DNA from: Bdellovibrio svalbardensis
GTDB taxonomy: Bacteria; Bdellovibrionota; Bdellovibrionia; Bdellovibrionales; Bdellovibrionaceae
Reading direction: 5' to 3'
Assembly (NCBI RefSeq): GCF_029531655.1
Contig: NZ_JANRMI010000003.1
Coordinates: 186,001-250,000 of the forward strand
DNA length: 64,000 bases
Numbering within the stretch: position 1 is the first letter of the stretch; every line of letters begins with the position of its first letter. Below are positions 41,821 through 50,517 of the stretch, piece after piece. Position numbers and translations under genes: made by a program. The notes under the pieces are model-generated. The model searched no databases and was not told the origin of the DNA. It saw only the letters and a program-made list of their open reading frames with translations.

Positions 41821-43144
41821 GTTCTATTTTTCCTTTGGGAGGTCCATACTTAATAAATATCCAAATAAACGCGAAGATTCCGAGACTGAATAAGGCCGCC
41901 GCAAGTACCAATCCTAAAAAGTGGACCTGAATTTCCTTTTGCACCAAAAGAAAATCCATTCCCATACGCCGCTCTAAATAAACTTGTGCAATCCCCGCCA
42001 CACCAAACGCCAAGGTCATCGCCACCATACCAATATTCGAAGCCCAAAAGGCAAAGACGCTCCAGCCACTGTCAAAGAGCTTTCGGCCCGTCAAATTCGG
42101 AAGTGCGTAGGCAATCATCGCAAAGATCAACATCGCATAAGCACCCCAGAACGCTAAATGTCCATGCATCGCAGTGACCAAGGTTCCATGAGTGTAGATA
42201 TTCACCTGTGGCAGAGTGTGCGCGAATCCAAGAAATCCCGCCCCTACAAAGGACATCACAGCGCAGCCGATGGTCCAAGTCAGAGCCAGTTTATTGGGAT
42301 GTTGTCGTCCGCCTTTTTTAGCCATCGCAATCGCATACATCGCCATGCCAAGGAAAGCGAGGGGCTCTAGAGCACCAAAGATTCCACCAATCATCAGCCA
42401 ATAACGAGGAGTCCCGATGAAATAGTAGTGATGGCCCGTCCCAAGAATTCCCGACAAGAACGTGAAACCCACGATGACATAGAGCCATTTTTCAATGATC
42501 TCGCGATCGACCCCCGTCAATTTAATCAACAAGAAGCTAAGAATCGCGCCCATGATCAACTCCCAAACCCCCTCAACCCACAGATGCACAACCCACCATC
42601 TCCAGTAGGAATCCATGGTTTGATTTGTCGTAGGAATCATGCCCGGAAGATAAAGAAGAGCGGCACTTAACAAACCGAAAAAGAGCACCATGCTCGTGGT
42701 GCTATATCTTTTGCCCTTCCAAATAGTTCCACCGATCAGGAAAATGAACAGCAAGACGTCGACGACCACCAAATAGTCCAAGGGACGTGGAATCTCCAAG
42801 AACTTACGACCTTCCCACCAGTTAAAATGAAACCCGATAATTGCCGTAACTCCCACAGCAACAAAAGCCCCGAGCTGCACCAACGCCAATTTAGGAAAAA
42901 TAAGATCACGGCCGGATTCTTCGGGAATAATGTAGTATGCAGACCCCATGAACCCCGCCAAGAGCCACATCACCAAAAGATTGGTGTGCGTCGCCCGAGC
43001 GGTATGGAAGGGTATGATACTGTGAAGATTGTCATACCCCATGTGGGCGAATCCCATGATGAAGCCATAAACAATCTGCAGCGTTAGCAGCAACATACAC
43101 ACGGCGAAAAAATAATATGCAATTTTTTGTGTTTTAAATTTCAT
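41801..43144 (-). CDS. norB: Nitric oxide reductase large subunit NorB (cNOR)
   Basis: Reduces two NO to N2O in the inner membrane. The 12-helix heme-copper-oxidase fold is visible with its histidine ligands: IPFHTARATHTNLLVMWLL, VVHLWVEGVWELIMG (FeB His and Glu), GTGHHYYFIG (two FeB His) and MHGHLAFWGAYAML (heme b and b3 His). The length (447 aa) is normal for cytochrome c-dependent NorB; there is no N-terminal quinol-type extension. It follows norC by 10 bases. Confidence 0.96.
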   Translation of the reverse strand: MKFKTQKIAYYFFAVCMLLLTLQIVYGFIMGFAHMGYDNLHSIIPFHTARATHTNLLVMWLLAGFMGSAYYIIPEESGRDLIFPKLALVQLGAFVAVGVTAIIGFHFNWWEGRKFLEIPRPLDYLVVVDVLLFIFLIGGTIWKGKRYSTTSMVLFFGLLSAALLYLPGMIPTTNQTMDSYWRWWVVHLWVEGVWELIMGAILSFLLIKLTGVDREIIEKWLYVIVGFTFLSGILGTGHHYYFIGTPRYWLMIGGIFGALEPLAFLGMAMYAIAMAKKGGRQHPNKLALTWTIGCAVMSFVGAGFLGFAHTLPQVNIYTHGTLVTAMHGHLAFWGAYAMLIFAMIAYALPNLTGRKLFDSGWSVFAFWASNIGMVAMTLAFGVAGIAQVYLERRMGMDFLLVQKEIQVHFLGLVLAAALFSLGIFAFIWIFIKYGPPKGKIEHAKATN

Positions 43145-43154
43145 GACGGAGCCC

Positions 43155-43853
43155 TTACTTCAACTGTGAAAGGAAATTTGCTAACTCTTGAACCTGTTCA
43201 TCTGTGAGGGGCAGCTTCGGCATTTTTGAATCTGCCTTGACTGCCAGCGGATCTTTTAGCCAGGACACTAAGAAATCATGATTACGACGATTTCCCACAC
43301 CATCCAGTACGGGGCCGACGGCTCCACCTTTCCCCTGAAGAGCATGGCAAGCCACGCATACTTGATCGAAAACAGCGGGTTTCGTTGGCAGTGGCAGTTC
43401 TGAAAGCTGTGCGGTGTTTGCTGTCGGCGCCGCAGGAACTAGATCCGGTTTTTTAGGGAAGCCATTAAGGTCTACTTCTCCGATCCACTTTAAAAATGCG
43501 ACCAAGGAATCAATCTCGGTTTCTGTGAAATTATACTTTTGCATGTTCCTTTGCCCCGGGAACATGGCTTGAGGATCCTTTAACATGGACTTAATGAAAA
43601 TCGGCCCTCGACGTTCATAGACCTTAGTTAACTCCGGAGCATAATAAGCTCCCTCGCCCATAATAGTGTGACACCCCATACAGTTGTTATGATCCCACAG
43701 ATCCTTTCCGTGAATGACTTCGGGAGTGATATTTTCAGCATGACTTTGCTGCGGCACCTTTTGGACAGTATCTACAGTCAACAAGACGAAACAACCTGAA
43801 CAAACAACCGTACCAATAAGAAAGAACTTCTTCGCGGCTGACTTTGATAACAT
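43155..43853 (-). CDS. norC: NorC subunit with an extra C-terminal cytochrome c domain (diheme)
   Basis: An N-terminal membrane anchor (about residues 8-28) is followed by the NorC heme motif NNCMGCHTIMGEGAYYAPELTKVY (CXXCH at about residue 57), with RNMQKYNFTETEIDSLVAFLKWI as the rest of the domain. A linker (PAAPTANTAQ) leads to a second c-type domain with VCVACHALQGKGGAVGP (CXXCH at about residue 166) and MPKLPLTDEQVQELANFLS. Usual NorC is about 150 aa with one heme; this is 232 aa with two. AAGGAG precedes the ATG, and an FNR-type box lies about 59 bases upstream. Confidence 0.93.
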   Translation of the reverse strand: MLSKSAAKKFFLIGTVVCSGCFVLLTVDTVQKVPQQSHAENITPEVIHGKDLWDHNNCMGCHTIMGEGAYYAPELTKVYERRGPIFIKSMLKDPQAMFPGQRNMQKYNFTETEIDSLVAFLKWIGEVDLNGFPKKPDLVPAAPTANTAQLSELPLPTKPAVFDQVCVACHALQGKGGAVGPVLDGVGNRRNHDFLVSWLKDPLAVKADSKMPKLPLTDEQVQELANFLSQLK

Positions 43854-43905
43854 GGAGACTCCTTTAAATATAACTGGATATTAATCAGGAAGAAGCCCTA
43901 TAAAA

Positions 43906-43919
43906 ATGATTTGAATCAA
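43906..43919. promoter_or_regulatory. FNR/DNR-like box upstream of norC
   Basis: ATGAT-TTGA-ATCAA differs from TTGAT-N4-ATCAA at one defined base. It is centred about 59 bases before the norC start, in the short gap after the chemoreceptor gene. Confidence 0.68.
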
Positions 43920-43948
43920 GAATTGAACGAAAATTCCAGCAAGAGCCG

Positions 43949-45736
43949 TCAGTGGATATTCTTATTTTGACCGTTAACGATGAGATTCAGACCGTTCACC
44001 ACCACCAACAGACTGCGCCCATGACCTGACATCTTGCTACTTAAGGCTGAGACTTCTTCCGCGGCGGCGGCGTTTCCCTGAGTCGCAGAATCAAGTTGAT
44101 TCATGGCTTCCGCAATCTGAGAAAATCCCGTTGCCTGCTCTTGACTGACGCTGTTAATTTCCACGTTTAAGGTGTTTATTTTACGGATCCCTTGTGCCAG
44201 CTCTCGCAACGAGGTCCCACTGACTTCAACGATGTTGGTCCCGCGCTCAATTCCTGCGACACTGGTTGAAATCAGCGAACTGATGTCTTTGGCCGCCGAT
44301 GCACTTTTTTGCGCCAAAGAACGAACCGCATCCGCCACAACGGCAAAGCCTTTGCCCTGCTCACCAGCCCTAGCGGCCTCTACGGCCGCATTCAATGCCA
44401 GCAAATTTGTTTGGAATGCCAGATCATCAATGACAGCAATAATTTCCTGAATTTTCTTAGAATCCCCGGTGATTTCGCTCATGGATTTGACCAAATTGTC
44501 TGTATGAGATTCGCCCTCTTCAGCCTTCAAGGCTCCATCACTTGACAATGAAGCTGCCAGTTCAGCTCTTTTTGCTGTTTCCCGGGCAATACTGGTTAAT
44601 TCTTCGACCGAAGCCACAGTCTCTTCCAAGGAGGCTGCAGTTTCCGTGGTTCCTTCAGAAACTTGCTGGCTGGAGTTCGCTAAAAGATCACTCGCGGTGG
44701 CAACCTCGAGGGCAATTTCATGAAGAGTCTGCATCGCGCCGTCGATGCTTTTCACCAAAGAATGAACAGTTTTTAAAACAAGTCCTACCGTCGCCAAAAG
44801 AATCAAAGCCGCGAGCCCCAGCGAAAGGTAGATCGTTGACGTAATCGCCTTTGCCTCCGTTTGCAAGGCAGCAGAAGATCTTGCGCTTTCCCGATCAATC
44901 AAATCGTTCATCAAATCCAAAGAGGAAGTAATAGCTGTATAAAACTCCTTCGGATCAAAACCATAGTGTCCTGCACCTGACTTTTCATTCACACCATCAA
45001 CGACATGAAGAACCTTTTTCCAGCTCTCAGAGTTCACAAAAGACTCAATTTCGGCCATGCCTTGTGGTGATACATCCATAGCCGGTGAGTTCAGATTGAC
45101 CAGCATACCGACTCTCAATGCATTCAAACGACCGATTTGCTGAGCGGTTAGAGCTTTGTCCTCGGTCAGAATACTAATGACTTGCGCACGCAGCTGCCCG
45201 GCCGACTCTTTAGCTGTGTTGAAAATTGCCAGAGCCAAAATATGATTTTCAAATCCTCGAAAAGTGACAGTACGAGAAAGTCCCACCTGAACTTTCAATA
45301 TTGATGCAATGGATCTGCTATACTGTTCAGACGACTGAGGGGCATCAATGACACTGTCGTTAATGCTCCTTCTTAAATTTTCCAGGTTCGATTTTAGTGG
45401 TTTCCAAGCCTCCAGGCTTTTGCTATCCAGACGCGTTTGAATCAACTCTTTATCAGCTTGATCAAGAAGTATATCTGTCTCTTTGCGAACTTGATTGAGT
45501 TCCTCCAAGGATAAATTCTTCCCTAAGAAAAGACTACTTCGGGCTCTTTCCTTCTGCATATTATGAGTTAAATGAGAAAAGGCTACGAACGCAGAACTAT
45601 GCCGAATAAGCTGGCTGGCTTCATCCACATCGTGAAGTGCTTCCCGGGCCAATTTACCCCCCACCACTCCGCTAAGGAAAAAGGGGATAAACATGAGAAG
45701 AAGTATCTTTCTTTTTAAATTGAGTGTCTTAAGCAT
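43949..45736 (-). CDS. Methyl-accepting chemotaxis protein with NIT-like sensor
   Basis: Two transmembrane helices (about residues 10-28 and 303-325) flank a large periplasmic helical domain. That domain has [31 protein letters not shown] and later [19 protein letters not shown], the pattern of the NIT (nitrate/nitrite-sensing, PF08376) module; this is by eye. The cytoplasmic part has the MCP hairpin tip [21 protein letters not shown] at about residue 447-465. A perfect FNR/DNR box is centred about 58 bases before the ATG, and norC lies just downstream, so it is probably a denitrification-linked chemoreceptor. Confidence 0.88.
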   Translation of the reverse strand: MLKTLNLKRKILLLMFIPFFLSGVVGGKLAREALHDVDEASQLIRHSSAFVAFSHLTHNMQKERARSSLFLGKNLSLEELNQVRKETDILLDQADKELIQTRLDSKSLEAWKPLKSNLENLRRSINDSVIDAPQSSEQYSRSIASILKVQVGLSRTVTFRGFENHILALAIFNTAKESAGQLRAQVISILTEDKALTAQQIGRLNALRVGMLVNLNSPAMDVSPQGMAEIESFVNSESWKKVLHVVDGVNEKSGAGHYGFDPKEFYTAITSSLDLMNDLIDRESARSSAALQTEAKAITSTIYLSLGLAALILLATVGLVLKTVHSLVKSIDGAMQTLHEIALEVATASDLLANSSQQVSEGTTETAASLEETVASVEELTSIARETAKRAELAASLSSDGALKAEEGESHTDNLVKSMSEITGDSKKIQEIIAVIDDLAFQTNLLALNAAVEAARAGEQGKGFAVVADAVRSLAQKSASAAKDISSLISTSVAGIERGTNIVEVSGTSLRELAQGIRKINTLNVEINSVSQEQATGFSQIAEAMNQLDSATQGNAAAAEEVSALSSKMSGHGRSLLVVVNGLNLIVNGQNKNIH

Positions 45737-45787
45737 GGGCCCTCTTTGCGTTTAGATTATTCTATACTTCGCAAAGGCCCATTTTCT

Positions 45788-45801
45788 TTGATCTCGATCA
45801 A
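45788..45801. promoter_or_regulatory. Perfect FNR/DNR box upstream of the chemoreceptor
   Basis: TTGATCTCGATCAA is a perfect TTGAT-N4-ATCAA palindrome, identical to that before the DUF2249 gene at 13173. It is centred about 58 bases before the chemoreceptor ATG. Confidence 0.8.
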
Positions 45802-45819
45802 GTTTCCTCAATCATTTTT

Positions 45820-47022
45820 TTATGATAGCTGAGAAATGAAATCTTTCATACGAGTGATCGCACGCTTCATGGTCTCTTCCGAAACCGCAAAACTCAAGCG
45901 CATGAATCCCTCAGAACCGCACTCGACTCCAGGAACGGTCGCTACAAAGAACTTCTCGAGTAAAATATCACAGAAGTCTTTGGAGGTGCGAATATGGCGA
46001 TCACCAAAGTTTTTTCCCAAGCAGGCTTTGATATCCACCCAATAGTAAAAAGCACCTTCCGGGTTGGCGACTTTGAATTGTGGAATGCTTGCAAACTCTG
46101 CCAAGCCCGAGTCTTTTCTTGCGATCAATTTTTTTACCACTTCCGCAATATCTGGTTCACAGTTTTTAAGAGCAGCCACAGCGGCGTGCTGTGAGATACT
46201 TGAAGGCGATCCCGTCGATTGGCTTTGATAGTCGGCCATTGCGGTGATGAGCTTTTCAGGGCCCGCCGCCCAACCGATTCTCCAACCGGTCATAGAGTAA
46301 GCCTTCGAACCACCATTCACAACAACCGTGCGATCACGCAGATCCGGTGCCACTTGCAAAATATGCGGAGCTACAGTTGTTCCATCGAACACCAAGCGGT
46401 TGTACATATCATCGGAGATCACAACCACCTGAGGATGTCTTCTTAAAACATCTGCAAGTGCCTTCAGCTCTTCCGCAGAATATAACAAGCCCGTCGGATT
46501 GCTGGGCGAACAAAACAAGAAGCCTTTGGTTCTGGCGTTAATGGCTTTTTCTAGTTTTTCAGGAGTGATCTTAAAGTTTTCATCTTCGCCGCATTCAACA
46601 ATATGAGGAACGCCATCCGCCAGTTCTACCATTGTGGGGTAGCTGACCCAATAAGGTGTCGCAATGATCACCTCATCGCCAGGAGAGCAAATCATCTGCA
46701 AGGCTGCGAAAACGATATACTTTGCACCGGAGGCCACGGTGATTTCTTTTGTCGAATAGGCCTGGCCCAATTCATTCTTAATCTTTACACCAATAGCCTG
46801 ACGAAGTTCGACGGTTCCATTGGCCGGAGTGTATTTCGTAATACCTTTTTCAATAGCTTCAATTCCCGCTTTCGAAGGAATATCAAAAGTCGGCCAATCT
46901 GGCTCTCCTACCGTCAAAGAAATCACATCATGTCCCTGGGCCGCAAGTTCCTTGGCTTTTGCCACCAGGAAAAGGGTCGGAGACGTTTTCAGATTTTGCG
47001 CTCTTTTCGATAGTTGAACCAA
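45820..47022 (-). CDS. Aspartate/aromatic aminotransferase, class I
   Basis: A PLP-dependent transaminase. The catalytic Lys is in VNGGSKAYSMTGWRIGW (about residue 237); other marks are SLTVGEPDWPTFDIP, NGTVELRQAI, FLFCSPSNPTG (PLP Asn) and the late MRLSFAVSEETM (Arg binding the substrate carboxylate). At 400 aa it fits the aspC/aspAT I-gamma subgroup. The preferred amino acid cannot be decided from sequence. It starts a minus-strand group that is not coupled to the neighbouring chemoreceptor. Confidence 0.92.
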   Translation of the reverse strand: MVQLSKRAQNLKTSPTLFLVAKAKELAAQGHDVISLTVGEPDWPTFDIPSKAGIEAIEKGITKYTPANGTVELRQAIGVKIKNELGQAYSTKEITVASGAKYIVFAALQMICSPGDEVIIATPYWVSYPTMVELADGVPHIVECGEDENFKITPEKLEKAINARTKGFLFCSPSNPTGLLYSAEELKALADVLRRHPQVVVISDDMYNRLVFDGTTVAPHILQVAPDLRDRTVVVNGGSKAYSMTGWRIGWAAGPEKLITAMADYQSQSTGSPSSISQHAAVAALKNCEPDIAEVVKKLIARKDSGLAEFASIPQFKVANPEGAFYYWVDIKACLGKNFGDRHIRTSKDFCDILLEKFFVATVPGVECGSEGFMRLSFAVSEETMKRAITRMKDFISQLS

Positions 47023-47055
47023 GTTCGACTCCTATTTTGCCCACTGCTTCTGCAG

Positions 47056-47538
47056 CTACTTTTTCAATTTCTTCGCCATCGCATCAATAACCACATCGGG
47101 AACCAAGTCGGTCAAAGCACCACCATTAAAGGCCAATTCTTTCACACCGCGAGATGAGATGTAGTAGTACTCGGGGCTGGCGAACACCAGAAGCGTTTCT
47201 ATCTCTGGCGCAATTTTCTTATTCATATTCGCCATCGTCATTTCATATTCAAAATCAACCACCGCACGCAACCCTCTGACGATGACTTGAGCGTTGTGCT
47301 TTTTCATATAATCCGTGGTCAAACCTTTGAAAAAATCCACTTTGACGTTTTTTAAGTGCGACAAAGATTTCTCAATCAAAACTTTTCGTTCTTCCAGTGT
47401 AAACAAAGCACTCTTTTGAGAAGACTCTGCGACCAACACGATCACTTGATCATAAAGTGGCGACATTCGATTAATAATATCCACATGCCCCATTGTGATC
47501 GGATCAAAACTTCCAGGGTAGACTGCAATCTTACTCAT
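47056..47538 (-). CDS. coaD: Phosphopantetheine adenylyltransferase CoaD
   Basis: Penultimate step of coenzyme A synthesis: ATP plus 4'-phosphopantetheine to dephospho-CoA. It has the nucleotidyltransferase signatures YPGSFDPITMGHVDI (T/HxGH) and ISSRGVKELA. The length (160 aa) is normal. The start overlaps the rsmD 3' end by 8 bases. Confidence 0.97.
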   Translation of the reverse strand: MSKIAVYPGSFDPITMGHVDIINRMSPLYDQVIVLVAESSQKSALFTLEERKVLIEKSLSHLKNVKVDFFKGLTTDYMKKHNAQVIVRGLRAVVDFEYEMTMANMNKKIAPEIETLLVFASPEYYYISSRGVKELAFNGGALTDLVPDVVIDAMAKKLKK

Positions 47539-48109
47539 GATCTTCTTCTTCCTTCAGAGCGCTTTCGTGACAGAACATACTCAAATACTTATCGCCGTAA
47601 TCTTTTTTACTAAAACGAACTAAAGATCCATAACGATCTTCCATTCTTTCTTTTGCTTGCGACTCAATCGCCAACTGAGTATTCGGTCCGAAAGCAGCAC
47701 TGGTACTGGCAGCTTCCATCACATCGTGAGCCATTTTTTCAGTAAATGGCGGATCGGCAAAGATAATATCAAAAGCTTCCCCGGTGTATGCTTTCAAAAA
47801 TGAAATGACATCCATATTAACGATTTTGTAAGAGCCCGGCGGCACTTTCAGTTTTTCCAGGTTTTGGCGGGTGATCGTTAAAGACTTGGGATTCTTTTCT
47901 ACAAAGGTACAAAACCTGGCATCACGGGAAAGTGCTTCGATTCCCAAATTGCCTGTCCCACAGAAAAGATCAGCAACTTTGGCATCCCCAATATCAAACT
48001 GGAGTTTATTGAATAATGTTTCCTTCACGCGGTCGGTGGTGGGACGAATATGATCGGCCTTAAACGCCACCAACTGATGTCCACGATATTTTCCTGCAAT
48101 AATTCTCAT
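47531..48109 (-). CDS. rsmD: 16S rRNA (guanine966-N2)-methyltransferase RsmD
   Basis: Methylates G966 of 16S rRNA. Motifs: MRIIAGKYRGHQLV at the N-terminus, DLFCGTGNLGIEALSRDA (SAM binding) and FADPPF, the DPPF catalytic loop. The 192-aa length is typical. The gene overlaps the response regulator upstream by 4 bases and coaD downstream, a widely conserved rsmD-coaD pair. Confidence 0.96.
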   Translation of the reverse strand: MRIIAGKYRGHQLVAFKADHIRPTTDRVKETLFNKLQFDIGDAKVADLFCGTGNLGIEALSRDARFCTFVEKNPKSLTITRQNLEKLKVPPGSYKIVNMDVISFLKAYTGEAFDIIFADPPFTEKMAHDVMEAASTSAAFGPNTQLAIESQAKERMEDRYGSLVRFSKKDYGDKYLSMFCHESALKEEEDHE

Positions 48110-48459
48110 GACAACAAATCCTCAGCCATCTTTACGATAGCGAATATATCTTCAAATGGCTTCGGTACGAAGACATCGGCGCCCATCTGCTGAGCCGTCT
48201 CCATATTATGCTCTCCGGCAAAAGCTGACATCAGGACAACCTTTCCAGAACGCAGATGCCCCATCTCTTTAAGAACCTCGGGCCCATTCAGACCGGGCAT
48301 CAAGACATCTAAAAAAACCAGATCCGGATGAACCTTCTTCCATTGTTCCAGTCCATCATTGCCATCCACGGCCTCAATGACCTCATGGCCTTTTGAGCGC
48401 AATGCACGACTCAGAGATCTGCGAACAAGAGCCTCATCATCAATCACCAAAAACTTCAC
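48106..48459 (-). CDS. Single-domain response regulator (receiver only)
   Basis: A stand-alone REC domain of 117 aa with no output domain. It has VIDDEALVRRSL (acidic pocket), LVFLDVLMPG (phospho-Asp at about residue 52), VVLMSAFAG (Thr/Ser switch) and FVPKPFED (Lys). It may relay a phosphate from the histidine kinase just upstream (25 bases), as CheY- or Spo0F-like proteins do. Placed between that kinase and rsmD. Confidence 0.93.
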   Translation of the reverse strand: MKFLVIDDEALVRRSLSRALRSKGHEVIEAVDGNDGLEQWKKVHPDLVFLDVLMPGLNGPEVLKEMGHLRSGKVVLMSAFAGEHNMETAQQMGADVFVPKPFEDIFAIVKMAEDLLS

Positions 48460-48483
48460 AATAACCTCACAATAACTTAAGCC

Positions 48484-50517
48484 CTAAAGACTTTTCTGCG
48501 GAAGGGTTATTACAAAACAGGCCCCATGAGGTTTTATGTTTCGCACCTCAATGCCACCACCGAATTTCTCGATGATAGACTTAGACATACTTAACCCAAG
48601 ACCCGTGCCATGTCCTTCTTTTTTTGTCGTGAAGAAGGGCTCAAAAATACGACGCTGAATTTCCACCGGGATGCCAGGTCCCGTGTCTTCAATTTCCAAA
48701 ACAATTTTATTGCCGTCTTGGCGAGAACTCACACTCAAACGACCTGGATCCTTCATCGCCTGACAAGCATTGTTAATTAGATTGAACACCACTTGCTGTA
48801 CCAAATGCGGCTCCACCAGAACAGTCTTATCCAGAGTCTGCAAATTCACGTCAAGACGATGTGTGCGCAGAGCCGACTTCACCATTGGCAAAGTTCTTTC
48901 CACAATCTCATCCACGCTAATATATTCAGCCGGCTGGTCTTCACCTTTTGAAAAGTCGAGGAGGTTTTTGATGATTCGTTGTGAACGTGCCGTGGCCTTT
49001 TCAATTTCCAGCAAATCCGAATAGAGATGCGATTTTTGATCAGCTTCCTGCAATAGCACCTGACTCAAAGAGCGCAAACCTGTCAGAGGATTATTAAGCT
49101 CATGGGCAATGTTTCCAGCCAACAAACCAATCGCGCCCATCTTTTCATTCTGCAGCATTCGCAAATAGAGTTCACGTGACTGGGTGATATCGACATACTG
49201 ATTCACTACATTCGTAGGATTGCCGCCCTGGTCAAACTGCACCGGATAACTGTGCACCTGAAAGATGCGACCATCCACTTGGATCTGCCCACTTTGGGGC
49301 TTGCCCTCTTTGAGGGCTTGCGAAACCGGGCACCCTTCGCACACGCTTTTTCCATGTGCGAAACTTTCGTAGCATTTGTTTTGCAGAAACTTATCACTAA
49401 ATTTACGATTGGCGCGAACCACGCTGTAGTCAATATCCACGATCGCAATCGGATCCCGCATGCCGTCGAAGGTTTTCTCCCAACGGTACGAGAACGCTGA
49501 AAGTTGATTTTCCAAAAGAACACGGTCCAAGGCCATGCTCAAAGGGCGCATTCGATCCGTCATAAAATCAATGAAGGGTCCCATCTCTTTATCGCTTAAA
49601 GAATTCTCGATACACAGAATGGCTTCACCCTTGCCACCCAAAAGATGATTGGTGAGGCGAAGCTCTAAGGGCACCACGTAGGCCTTTACAAAAGGACGTC
49701 CAAAGTGATTTGCGAAATAGCGCACCAACTCTGCACTTGGAACCTGGGCCGACTTCGGGAATTCAAAACTGACAGTAGATTCAGTTTGCGTAAGATTTCC
49801 AAGCTGAAAGCTCATGAAAACTGTTTTGGCCTCTTCCAATCGATAGGCCAAAATGGGATCGCCAATCTTATGAAACTTGCGAATCTCTTTTCTTAAGATC
49901 ACCAGAATGTCTTCAAAGGAAGTCTGCGTCGCCAAGTCCTTGATAAACCTTAAAAGCTGTCTTTCACGATTGAGCTTATCTCCCTCTTCCTGATGCGACA
50001 TCTCGATGTACTGAGTTCTTTCATCAACCATGGCTTCCAAGGAATGGGTCAAAGCTTCGAGTTGCTTATTCTGATGCGAGGACTCTCTTAGCAGCAAAGA
50101 GCGAGAGAAAAACATGGAGTGCGTCTGCAAAGCATCTTCAAGCTGTGCCCACACCTCGCGCTCTGTGAGCGGCCAACGAATAAAGCGATAGACTTGCGCC
50201 TTATTAATCCCCTCGCGCACCTCTTCTTCAGACAGATCAGATGAAATATAAAAACGAGGGGCCATCGGCTGATATAGGCGCGCCTGCACCAACAACTCCA
50301 GGCCGTCACCGGTGCCGGAATCCTGGACTAAGATCGAGGAAAATTTCTGAGTTTGTAAAAGCGGCAGAGCTTCCTGGACGGAAGCCCTGATGATGATCTC
50401 AACTTCCCTTTTTTGAAAAGGAAAGAAGCGAGGAAGCCTAATTGGCGATACGTTTCCGACCCACAGTATCGGATCCAGTCTGTTTGGATTGGACAGTAGG
50501 TCCTGAGTATTCCCCAT
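48484..50517 (-). CDS. Histidine kinase with receiver-like, PAS and HisKA/HATPase domains
   Basis: Chosen ATG at 50517 (677 aa), with GGAG upstream. Residues about 20-130 look like a receiver domain with no clear phospho-Asp. A coiled-coil linker and possible GAF region follow. A PAS domain holds the Cys cluster CYESFAHGKSVCEGCP (about residues 380-395), which may bind a metal or redox cofactor. HisKA is GNIAHELNNPLTG (His at about 475), then NLINNACQA, DTGPGIP and GTGLGLSMSK form the ATP lid. Its 5' end overlaps the gene upstream by 80 bases. It pairs with the receiver gene downstream. Confidence 0.9.
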   Translation of the reverse strand: MGNTQDLLSNPNRLDPILWVGNVSPIRLPRFFPFQKREVEIIIRASVQEALPLLQTQKFSSILVQDSGTGDGLELLVQARLYQPMAPRFYISSDLSEEEVREGINKAQVYRFIRWPLTEREVWAQLEDALQTHSMFFSRSLLLRESSHQNKQLEALTHSLEAMVDERTQYIEMSHQEEGDKLNRERQLLRFIKDLATQTSFEDILVILRKEIRKFHKIGDPILAYRLEEAKTVFMSFQLGNLTQTESTVSFEFPKSAQVPSAELVRYFANHFGRPFVKAYVVPLELRLTNHLLGGKGEAILCIENSLSDKEMGPFIDFMTDRMRPLSMALDRVLLENQLSAFSYRWEKTFDGMRDPIAIVDIDYSVVRANRKFSDKFLQNKCYESFAHGKSVCEGCPVSQALKEGKPQSGQIQVDGRIFQVHSYPVQFDQGGNPTNVVNQYVDITQSRELYLRMLQNEKMGAIGLLAGNIAHELNNPLTGLRSLSQVLLQEADQKSHLYSDLLEIEKATARSQRIIKNLLDFSKGEDQPAEYISVDEIVERTLPMVKSALRTHRLDVNLQTLDKTVLVEPHLVQQVVFNLINNACQAMKDPGRLSVSSRQDGNKIVLEIEDTGPGIPVEIQRRIFEPFFTTKKEGHGTGLGLSMSKSIIEKFGGGIEVRNIKPHGACFVITLPQKSL

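Noticed and set aside
39091-43853. Quinol-type (qNor) nitric oxide reductase
   Set aside because: NorB lacks the N-terminal fused extension, and a separate NorC is present.
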